From Nissolia schottii (taxonomy: Eukaryota > Streptophyta > Magnoliopsida > Fabales > Fabaceae), in assembly GCA_003254905.1 (NCBI GenBank), contig QANU01028836.1, positions 454,218-518,217 of the forward strand: a stretch of 64,000 nucleotides of DNA, read 5' to 3'. Both the position numbers and the translations under genes were made by a program. The stretch's first letter is position 1, and each line of letters begins with the position of its first letter. Of this stretch, positions 54,246 through 64,000 are shown piece by piece. Under the pieces are notes generated by a model. That model did not search any database, was not told where the DNA came from, and saw nothing but the letters and a program-made list of their open reading frames with translations.

Positions 54246-57205
54246 TGGTCGAAGTGTGTTTCAAACTTAATCTTTAGTTTTGCTAAAAAGTACAGGTCTC
54301 ACATTGTTTAGAGTTGGCTTAAGTTAAGCCTTTATACATGGATATGCTTTACAAGTTAATACTTATGGTATTAAGCTAGCAATATGAACTTGGACCTTGT
54401 CATATCATAGACAAGTGTGCTGCCTGTCACGTGTGTGTAAGTCCAATTGGTCTTTTGCCTCATTGTTTTATGTTTGGCCCAATTCTCATTTTATTTGTAA
54501 TAAAAACGTTGGGCCACCCACCTTATTTTGTGACTGTTAGAGACTTAGTTGTGTGGTCTTTCTGTCTTGTCACATAACCGTGGGGCCATTGACTTGGTCA
54601 ATTGGGTTTGTGTTGATTTATAACCGTTGGGTTTGGCTTAAATTATAAGTAACCTTGGCTTATTTATTTGCAACCGACAAGACCAAACACCAACCAACCA
54701 GATCTGTCTCTTCTTCTTCTTTCTTCATTCGCGACATTTTGCTTCCTAATCTGAATTGTCCATCTTCCTCCTCTTCATCTGGTACAAACTGTGAAATTAT
54801 TGAGGTTACCCCACGACCTTCGACACTCATTCGAGATTGGAACAAGACATGGTTGCTCGTTGTTACCAAGAACTGCTTATGGACAAGTTCTTGAGGAGCC
54901 CCACATCTAATCCTAGAGAAAAATCTTGTCAATGCCTTTTCACTGAACAATTGTTCTGAGTAGGGCGGAAATAAACCCTTAACAACATTGCATTTTCACA
55001 ATTTGTGGTATAATCATTCTATCTTATCTTTGATTTTCTTACTGTTGTGTTGGGGTTAGGGTTTTTGCCTATTTATTTTTTGTGTTCCCATTTTACCCAT
55101 ACTTAATTAGTTAAAATACTCTATCATCTGCACTATTTCGTAACACTTTATAGATTTACATTGACCTTCATCACAATTAAACTCTAATATTTATCATAAT
55201 TGTCAATGACAGTTGACATAGTTTATAAGAAAAACCTTGTATCTCTTGTGGACGTAAATTTGATTTCGTTGCCAATGCGAGGATTGGTTTGGTGAACGAT
55301 ATTATAAGTAAATATATAAGCACTTTGTAAGTCATGGGGCTTTTTCCTGATCTAATAGGATGATCGGTGTTAAAAACATCTAACTTTTAATTATAAAAAA
55401 TTCTGTTTATCATTAAATTTTTCTTGACTAAGATAGTAAGAATTTTTTTTTTAATCCACTTTATAACTTGAGCACAATCGGGTCTTTCCATTTTTTTCAA
55501 GTATGCAAAAATAACCACTAAACTTTGGGTTCAACCTTGTATTTATCGTTAATTGCTTGATCAGTATTTAGATTGTGATTTTTTTTATATATATAAATTA
55601 TCCCTCACACTTTATAATAGTAAAACTCCACAAATTATACTGCACAAATCAGTTGCTCCTTTTTATTCCAATCAAGCCACATTTGTCAAGTAAACATCAC
55701 CCATCCACCAACTACTTCGGAAGCCTATAGTTAATAGGTATTGGTAGGTCGCTGAGCTACGTGAAGAAACCTAAAATGGAAGCTAAAAAAATTCCTCATC
55801 TTAATATAATTTCCTTTTCTTTTCTTGTTCCGGCTTTCATCGATAATAATAATACTATAGTAACGGGTCATTCAAGGATATTTTACCAAAATAATATAAA
55901 TACAAGTCCCAATTTGTGCACATATGTTAATTGCACACTCATTGCACATTCATTGTAAAAAAAGACTCATTACCCTGGAGTCCAAAAGAATGGGAAAAAC
56001 ATGACTCACTTGCGACGATCACAACCCTCTCGTATTCCTCTTAATTCTTCTTCATCACTAGTTCATATTCCTGCTTCCTCTTCTCTTAGATTATTCATCC
56101 GTTCCATCAACCCACACTTTTCTGTCTGTATCTACTGGTAAGACTTAACCCTTACTAGTTCATTTGAATTATACGAGTTCATCATCGAACATTCCTCTGT
56201 TCGTCTTTTGTTGTGTCCATCTTTTTCGTCTTTCATTTTGCTATTTTTGCTTGTGATCACAACATTTTTATGTTTTATTTTTTTCCCCTCTCTTTGCTTC
56301 GATTAAATAATAGTTAGGTCATGTTGTTTAATAAGGTTAGGTTTGAGTTCACGAAAAGGTTGTGTTTGATTATAATAAAATGTTGTGTCTGTTTTCACCA
56401 AAGGGTTGTGTCTCATTATCTATTATGGTTGTGTCTGTGTTTGCTAGTTGGTTGTGTCTGTTTGCATTATCATGTTGTATCTGTATATGTTATGTGGTTA
56501 TGTCATTGTAATTTATGGTTATGTCTAACTATGGTTAGGTCGTCGAGATGCATGTAATGTTTAAGTCTTAAAATGTTGTATGGTTGGATCTAATAAGAAC
56601 AAAATGGTTAGGCATGTCTATGTTATATTCGAGACCAAATTAACCTTCTAAATGTGTGAGACATAACTTTATTATATGCTTAGACACAACCATTTGCCTA
56701 TTCACCACACAACCATCGTATTATAAACGACCTACTCGTTAATTCACTAAATAATTACCTTCCTCCACTGTGATTGGTGGTGGCACCGCCGTTGTATTGA
56801 CAAATCTTTCCATCAACTTCGTAAACGATGACTCCTTGCCAATGAAATTTGGTGGATTCGTCGACATCGACGATCACGATGAACACAATTACATAACAAA
56901 ACACCAGATATAAAAAATGAAACAAAAAATCAAGAGAGAATGAGCAAAAAATAAAAACAAAAAAATCTCCACATCTAAAAAAATTGCTAACGAATGTGCA
57001 AAGCGGTTATTTGTTTTTCGATTATCTCAAAAATTGTGCGTGGGTGATTACGGTAAAACAATTAATGGTGTGCTGAGTCAGTACACTATTTCCCGAAAAG
57101 AGCCTAGGTGTGCAATACTTAGGTGTACAAGAATAATTCCCCTATAAATATACTCATCCCTATGATAAACCATTTGTAAAACTATTATCAAAATAAACAT
57201 TTTTT
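54246..57205. other. Gene-poor region; LTR-like and TTGTGTCTG-repeat segments
   Basis: About 54290-54985 has the look of an unassigned LTR (TCTCACATTGT start-like phrase, long GC-richer leader-like part near 54660-54950) but I cannot find paired ends. About 56321-56560 contains a degenerate repeat of GGTTGTGTCTGTTTG-like units. Open frames here are not conserved. Confidence 0.4.
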
Positions 57206-58337
57206 ATATAAAGAGGGTCGATTTAAATCGACTCGTGTGTAACACAGTTTTATTTATTTTATATTTTTTTAATAGAAGTCGTGTCAAATTGACTTCTATT
57301 TTTTTAAAACAAAACTACTAATTTTGGTAATGAATAATTTTGATTTTGGTAATAAATAATTTGGATGTTAGACTGATTTGGCAATTATATGATCTCATAT
57401 AATTATGACAATATCCTTTGATCTCATATAGTTATAACAAAATCCTATGAGATCATATAATTCTAGAATAAATTTTGTTAAAATAAATTATATGAGTAAA
57501 TCCTATGAGATTATATAATTATAACAAAATTTTATGAGATCATATAATTATATCAAGATTTTATGAACGATTAGCATAAAAGTATAATGATTTTTATTTT
57601 TTATGTGATAGAATGAATTTAATTTCATATAATTTTATCACGTCTAAAATAGAAAAGTCCATACAATTACAAGTTGCGTTACTTGTACATCCAATCGTAT
57701 CATTACAATTTATTTTTTACAATAACCATCTTAAAAAGTCATATTGTATAATTTTTAAAAATTTTATTAATTTGTATACCTGAATGAGTAATACATATTT
57801 TTTCTATTAATTAATATACTTAATATAATGTACAAGATAGGTTTATAAGATCTTATGGGATCATGTTATAATTATTTGATCTCATACAATCTTGTTATAA
57901 TTATATGAGATCATATGATCTTGCTATAATTAAGAATAATTAATCACAGTATCTAAACTATGAAAAATAGCAGTATTTCAAATTATTTAGACAGGTAGAG
58001 ATTTTATTTTTTTCATTTGATAAAAAAATAGAAATCAAATCAACGTGATTCTATCTATAATTAATTTTTTAAATTGATTTATATAATTGAATTTAATTAG
58101 AAGAAAAATAGCATAATAGTTGTGCATTGATTTTTTACATCAAATTAAAATAATGTTTTTTTTGAAATCGAAATAAACAATTGGACAAAGAAGGAAACAA
58201 AATTAATGACAATAATACTACAGAAGTTGATTTAAATCGACTTCTATTTTTAAAAAATTAGAAGTTGATTTAAATTAATTTTTAATTAAAAAAATTCGAG
58301 TTACAATAGAATCAATTTAAATTGACTCTCTTTATAA
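57206..58337. mobile_element. AT-rich foldback element with palindromic TCGATTTAAATCGA ends
   Basis: The left end (ATAAAGAGGGTCGATTTAAATC, then GTGTAAC) matches the reverse complement of the right end (ATAAAGAGAGTCAATTTAAATT, then TTGTAAC). Further inside, AGAAGTCG..TCAAATTGACTTCT-type palindromes recur at about 57266 and 58210-58265. About 57390-57560 holds several copies of GAGATCATATAATTATAACA in one direction and about 57855-57925 holds inverted copies. No coding sequence. Confidence 0.65.
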
Positions 58338-61300
58338 TTATAATAAAATTAATTTATTTTAAAAATAATTTGACAATTAATTCGTTTGGAGAAAGAAATA
58401 TTTTGTTTATTTTATTGTGGGAATTTTTCCCAACTTGGAGCCACGAGGGAAATGAAAATTGAATAATGAACCACCGGGACTAACTAGCCAATTCTGATAC
58501 GACAACAATATTGGTACAAGGTCAATTCCATTTTTATCAAAAAAGATATGCTTTTTTATGGACGTAGATACATAGCTGTATCAGTCTATTGGAATAGATC
58601 AATATAAATTTAATTTTGATGTTGTGTATAAAATATTTTTATACAATTATTTAGTTATAAAAATTAATTTTAATACAAAAACAATATAAAAGAGTTCTAA
58701 AATTCAATCATATATATTATAACATCAATAAAGATGGTTGATTCTTAAAAGTTCACCTATAACAGATTATGCTTTAATGATAATATAAATTTTAATATCA
58801 ATAATGCATCAAAATTAAAATTTTAGTTAATATATGCAGTCATATCATTAAAATTATTTAATTTTTTTATTATAAAAATTAGTATCTAAAATTTATTAGA
58901 TTCTAATTAATCTAATTTAAGTACTGAGTTGGCTCACCGAAGACATAAAACTTTATAAAATAACAATTTTTTCAACCACAATATCAATTGAAATTTTGAT
59001 TAAAGAAAATAAATCTCCAACTACTTGAATCAATTGTTGATTATTAACTATGTAAAAGAAATATATATATATATATAAGATATAATATGAATGTAATTGA
59101 TAATATAACAAAACTTTACAATGATAACTAGTATATTCAAATTAGTTTCATGGATTATTGATTGGCCACTTCATTAAATAATGTAAAAAGGAATATTGAA
59201 ATACTACTAGAGAGCAAAAGGGGTTGCAAACTTGTGATCTTCCCCTCCTCTTGAGTTGAGTGGGTGTGGTAAGGTGAGGTGTGGGGCCCGTAAAACGTAA
59301 CCCTAGCTAGTTGAAGTCATATACATACTACTTTTGACTAACCAAATTAGCAATTAGGCAAAAGGACGTGGCACTTGACACCAAGCTTTTGCTTTTTCCA
59401 TAGCACTTTTTCTCTTAATCACGTCGCTGATCACGGGAAAGTGGCATCCCTATTTTCCTATTTGTCATCTTCTTACAATTTGAAATATTACCCTATAGTT
59501 ATCTAAACCACTAGTATTCTTGAAAACGAAAAAAGAAAAAAAAGTCACCACTATTTGTTACGCATTGAGTTAATGCATCTAACGTTATTAAACTCTATAA
59601 TTTAAATAAATTAGTGAAATCTCCGTAAATTTTACTCATAAACTACAATCATAAATTTGTATGAATTTATTTAATATTAAAAATATATTTTAAAAATATT
59701 ATGTTACAAAAATATAATTTAATATAACTTAAAATTTATAATTGAACACTTCGACTCTAAATTAATATCTTTAACATCATAATAAAACACAAATAAAAAT
59801 AAATTATAGGAATACTAGTCCAATTCATTCCTGATGAAAAACCAACTCATTCATGTAGAATTCTATGTCCATATCGATCAAATAAAAATAAATTATAAGA
59901 ATTTTAGGCTTTTAGCCCCCTTTTGAAATTTTAAAAAATATATGGTAATTTTGAAATCTCACATTAGCCAGTCAAGTAACAAACATCACAACCATATTTT
60001 TTTAATTTAAAAGAAGCTAAAATCTAATTAGTAAACATGTCACAGATGTCTTCGGATAAGATTAAAAAAAAAAGGTTACAAATGTCTAACTTCATGATTA
60101 ATTCCTATATATAATATTGTAAGGAGATTTTAACCTCAAATTCAAGAAAAGTAACATTTTTCTAACAAATTTAAATGATCTTACAAATGTACCCTATTGG
60201 AGAACTAACTTCAATTCTTGTTTGGTTAATATATCCTCTCCTTTTCCTCCCTAATCTCTCTATTTTGGGTACAATGTTTGTGCATTAGACAGTAGTCATT
60301 TCATCCATTTATGATGTGCCGAGCATATCTACATTATAGCACTAAATGAATGATATTAGAACACAGAAATTTTCATCTCTTTTCATAACTAAAAGACACT
60401 TGCATATGGAGATGAGAGAATGAGAAAGGGGATGACAGGCAGAAAGAGACCCTTCAGATGTGCCAAAACGATGTCCCCTTTCATTAGTTTTTTTAAAGTC
60501 ATTTAAAACTTAGTCGTTTTGGCTTTGGGTGTGTCATTTAATATTTCTTGATTTTCCATCAAACTGATAAACTCTAAGGTAAACTCGCGATTTTGATCGA
60601 GTTTGACCAAGTTCACCCAAGTTTACATAGAAATGGGTTTACATATGAGTCAACTCAATTTTATGATCTAGGAACGTAAACTCATATGATTTTACAAGTT
60701 GACTCACAATTTTGATAATTATGAACACATACATCGGGACAAACTGCCATAGGTAGGCCAACACAGAAATGTATGTGAAGGCATGAGGACCTAGGGATGC
60801 TGCCTGGGACAAGTTTGATCCATGTAGGTAGAGCTCAGTTGAGGAAATCTCTTATCCCAATTAGGGTAAAAATCGGACACACATATAGTTCGAACACGGT
60901 TAATTATGAATTTTTTTAGACACTTTCAAACAAGTGTGATATATGTGTTGGACGAGTGTTTTTGTGTGTTGATGTTTACAATATGTTGGACACCGAAACA
61001 CGACAATCTAACAAAGTGTTTGTACTTCCTAAAATAGAATAAACTTTAGGAGCAAATTAAGGGTATGTGATGAACGAGCATGACTACACGTGTGCTTGGA
61101 AAAATTAGGGTTGTGAATATTGCTTCACTTCTTCTGGGTCTCACTCTCTAATTTGTTCTTCATTCAAGATCCGTTTGGATAATAGAGCTTATGATTATTT
61201 TTTTAACATTTTGTAGTCAAAAGCTATATATAAAAAACTGTTTGGATCAATTTTTAAGTTTCAAATTGTGGGCTGTGTACCATGTTAGCACAAAAAATTA

Positions 61301-61855
61301 TGGGGCCGTGTATTGGCTTTTGGGCTTTTAGCACATGGTCTAGTTCAATGTTGTTAAGTTTTTTTAAAGTGAGATAAAATGTGTATATTTTATTCTAAAT
61401 TTCTAATAAATATTTTTTTATATGATATTCCAATAGATATTTAAACTATATATACTAAATTATTTATATGCAATGAAATTTTAATATTTATATTATATAT
61501 ATTTTTAATATTATTATATTATTATATTATTATATATTTATTTAATTATATTTAATTCAACAGATCAATCAATAATTCAGTGATACAACTAAGTGACCAC
61601 TAAGCCAAATTTAATAATTATGGTAATTAAGTCCACCATATTAATAAGTTTGCATCAAATATAATGCAGATACAATTTAACAAGCATGAGAATTAGACAA
61701 ATGAATGAATACAAAGAAACAACTTTCTAATATTTTTGACTACATTAAGATTTGCACTCTTCTTAAAATGCTTTTTGGAGAGTTAAAATGTTAAAACAAG
61801 TTTTCCAACTTTTCATAGCCTCTTGACAAAATATGTGCCAATGCTTATTTATTAG
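58338..61855. other. Gene-poor AT-rich region
   Basis: No gene seen. A short TA run lies near 59060-59076. About 60840-61020 carries repeated GTTGGAC/GGACACC phrases, typical of decayed plant repeats. 61630-61722 is the copy of the 19733-19825 segment. Confidence 0.4.
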
Positions 61856-62238
61856 GGTTAATGTCAAATTCCGTCTTTAAACTTTTTACATGTACTCAAC
61901 CTAGTCTCTCAATAGAAAAAAAAGACATGTCCTAAACTTGACAATCGAAAAGTCCGTTAGTTCCTCTCACCATGAGCTTTACCAAACATGCCCTAAACAG
62001 TGGATGAACTTTAAAATAGGTGCCCCAAATAGTTCTTGATAATTGTAAAATTTAAAGATTACTTATGACATGTTTTATAAAGTTCAAAAGCTATTTATGA
62101 CATTTTTTAAAGTTTAGGGATGGATAGACTAACGGATCTAATGATTGTCAAGTTCAAAAATTAAAGAATTTTATTTTTTGTTAGGGAGTAGAATAAACAC
62201 GTGTGTAAATTCTAGAGATAGAACTAAGCATTATCCCT
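61856..62238. mobile_element. Inverted-repeat MITE
   Basis: About 380 bp whose ends pair imperfectly (GGGTTAATGTCAAATTCCGTC at left; inverted GGATAATGCTTAGTTCTATC at right) and share CTTGACAATC and its complement inside. Flanks TATTTATTA and TTCTTGTTA agree at only six of nine positions, so the target-site duplication is uncertain. Similar in style to the 12131-13935 element. Confidence 0.55.
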
Positions 62239-62743
62239 TCTTGTTAAAGACAACTTAATAAACTGCAATGCCCTCATATTAAAATCCTCTTGCATTTAAT
62301 TGATTAAGCAATTTAATTTAAGTAATGTATTTAAAGAAAGATTTTTTTTTAAATCACTATTAAAAAGCCTGATATTTCAGGGAAAAACTTTTGTAATCAC
62401 AATGGGACACATGTTATATAGTCTTTCATTGTAGTGAATGATTATATATAAGTAGAGAAGCCATAGAAAATAAATAAATAAATTAGAATTTTTTGCATTT
62501 AAAAAAAAAAGTAGAGTGCCTTTTCATGAAGCCCTGGATAAACCCTCACAATGAATTTTGATTCAATTTAGCAACACATTTCTAAATTATTATTTTATAT
62601 AACTTTATTTATTTGCTGTTTTGAAGGAAAACCTTACATCCCTTACTATCTAAACCAACAAACACAATAAAACACCAAAGATTATTATTATTTTTTTTAA
62701 AAAAACACCACTAAACACGAATAGAGAAGCACTGTGTGACAAT

Positions 62744-63113
62744 ATGAAGATACAGATTTTGAATTGTAAGCTTCTTCAGATTATTCTGTTGTTGATGCTA
62801 TGTGCCAAACACACCAAAGCTGAAAGGAGAACATAATATGCCAAAAGGAATTACATAATTCGCATGGACAAGTCCTATGTGCCAGAAACTTTCAGTGATC
62901 ATCTCAATTGGTATGAGTCATCACTGAGATCAGTGTCAAGCTCAGCACAAATGCTATACACTTACAAACATGTGGCTCATGGATTCTCCACAAGGCTAAC
63001 CCCACGCAAGAAGCCGAAGAACTCTCAAATCAACCAGGAATCCTCTATGTGATGCCTGAGGCTAGATATGAGCTTCACACGACAAGGACGCCGATGTTTC
63101 TTGGATTGGAAGA
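62744..63113 (+). pseudogene. Broken first exon of a subtilase (SBT1.7-like)
   Basis: Roughly 90-95% identical at DNA level over its core to exon 1 of the subtilase gene at 14532. It retains the ATG and signal peptide-like start (MKIQILNCKLLQI), the propeptide start and the TPMFLGLE processing-site region. Defects: a stop codon soon after the signal peptide (about residue 31); a 2-bp insertion at about 63005-63010 that shifts the frame after RLTP; and loss of all sequence beyond FLGLE, before the catalytic Asp. No later exons occur downstream. It is therefore a truncated, dead copy. Confidence 0.9.
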
Positions 63114-63142
63114 TTACTCCTTAAAGAGGGTTTAGCTAACCA

Positions 63143-63330
63143 ATGCTTGGTTGGTTCAAGTGGTTTGACATTTGTTCCCCTTAAACAAGGTCTCGGTTAG
63201 AATATTATGGATGGACAAAGTTAGTGTTGTGGGAGCCTTACCCCTGTAGCGGGGTTGAGTCGCTAATCCGACTTGGGCTAAATTAGGAGGAGTTCGGTGG
63301 ATTTCTGATACTGGTGGGTTAGACAAAATA
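63143..63330 (+). mobile_element. Divergent tRNA-derived SINE beside the subtilase pseudogene
   Basis: Contains TTGGTTGGTTCAAGTGG (box-A-like) and GGTCTCGGTTAGAAT (weak box-B-like), then GGGAGCC.TACCCC and GGTGGGTTAGAC followed by an A-rich end. The layout matches plant tRNA-derived SINEs, including the two better copies in this window, but the sequence is a different subfamily. No certain target-site duplication. Confidence 0.6.
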
Positions 63331-63580
63331 AAAATAGAAGATTTTCTAATTAGTTTGATAAGAGCACCGGCTAAGGAATCGAAAGTAAAACATAAAACTT
63401 ATTTTCGAAAATTTCCTTTTATGATTCCTTAACCAGTGCTGAATGCCTTTTAGCAAAACCCTTTACCTTAAAAGAATGCGTGTCTTTAAAATTGCTACTT
63501 GGTTAGCTTAATTGGTCAAAACATTCAACATATGTGATAGCATGAGCTTGATGTAATCTTTTTCAACAAATATTTCTTAG

Positions 63581-63951
63581 GTACCCGAATGATCCATATG
63601 ATAGAATTTGGGATTCTGGTATTGTTAGAAGGCAAAATTATCTTGTTGGGGTAGCACCAAGCACAAAAAGAGTTAGCACAACAGAGAACATCGAAACAGA
63701 GACAAGAGAATATCCACCGGTTAGAGTTATGTTAACTGCAGTAGTTGGCACAAATGGAGTACTCAGCTACAGGTTGAACTTGGAAGACATCCCTGCCAAT
63801 GCTCGAGCTTATGCGTACTTCGCAAAGATTGAAGATCTGGGTAAGAACGAGACTCGAAAGTTCAAATTGAATCAGCCTTATATACCTGACTATAGCAATG
63901 CAGTGGTTAACATTCTTTATGAACCAAATTACATTAATGTGACTCCTTTGT
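63581..63951 (+). CDS. Exon of a malectin-like-domain LRR receptor kinase (partial)
   Basis: The reading YPNDPYDRIWDSG, then VGVAPSTKRVSTTENIET, VMLTAVVGTNGVLSYRLNLE, ARAYAYFAKIEDLGKNETRK and SNAVVNILYEP matches the extracellular malectin-like region of plant LRR receptor-like kinases of the SYMRK-related/At1g67720 type, which sit in the plasma membrane. It opens after a TTTCTTAG acceptor and closes before a GTAAGT donor at 63952. The upstream exon with the signal peptide is not recognisable in the ~470 bp before it, and about nine residues seem missing between VVNI and LYEP compared with relatives. It may be a real gene continuing past the window edge or a fragment; the window ends too soon to tell. 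Confidence 0.75.
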
Positions 63952-64000
63952 GTAAGTTCATATTTTGGTGACATCATGCTTTGATGTGGTTTCTTATGCA

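Noticed and set aside
54655-54950. Overlapping plus- and minus-strand frames of 79 and 96 codons
   Set aside because: Slightly GC-richer, possibly LTR leader sequence, but neither frame is recognisable and neither is clearly favoured.

Overview
The window is nuclear DNA from a flowering plant. It is AT-rich, its genes have GT-AG (and one GC-AG) introns, most of it is intergenic, and transposable elements are dense. The gene families and the tRNA-derived SINEs fit a eudicot. A legume is my best guess, but I hold that loosely. There are no bacterial-style operons, CRISPR arrays or phage genes.

Layout. 729-3251 (+): the 3' half of a TAF4/TAF4b gene (TFIID subunit), cut by the left window edge, with a Mutator-type MITE in its last intron. 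3.3-14.4 kb: intergenic, with a decayed Ty1-copia fragment (RT, RNase H and 3' LTR), several hAT-like elements, one SINE with target-site duplications, and a large inverted-repeat element with a hAT element nested inside it. 14532-18088 (+): an intact four-exon subtilase of the SBT1.7/ARA12 type, 770 aa. 18.6-22.3 kb: direct repeats and a foldback element. 22.3-26.5 kb and 34.2-38.7 kb: two copies in the same orientation (-) of a segment carrying an intact three-exon progesterone 5-beta-reductase/VEP1-like (PRISE) gene, each with a GC-AG first intron. The 8 kb between them is retrotransposon debris: a split copia LTR with RNase H, plus a second copia fragment with its LTR. 39.5-42.1 kb: a Mutator-like inverted-repeat element interrupted by a complete solo LTR with perfect 5-bp target-site duplication. 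43.25 kb: a SINE with a perfect 16-bp target-site duplication. 44842-47503 (-): an intact three-exon DUF620 gene, 475 aa. 47.5-62.7 kb: gene-poor, AT-rich, with microsatellites, a hAT-like element (53.4-54.2 kb), a foldback element (57.2-58.3 kb) and a MITE (61.9-62.2 kb). One unknown base at 52772 lies between two nearly identical 47-bp blocks. 62744-63113 (+): a broken copy of the subtilase first exon. 63581-63951 (+): one exon coding for part of a malectin-like domain of an LRR receptor-kinase ectodomain, cut off near the right edge.

The genes do not form a pathway. The clearest biology is local duplication (the reductase pair, and the subtilase plus its pseudogene) reshaped by well-delimited transposon insertions, some of which can be ordered in time because the sister copy keeps the empty site. 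I found no convincing new molecular system. The most useful leads are the asymmetric divergence of the two reductase loci, their shared GC-AG intron, and the probable assembly join at 52772.
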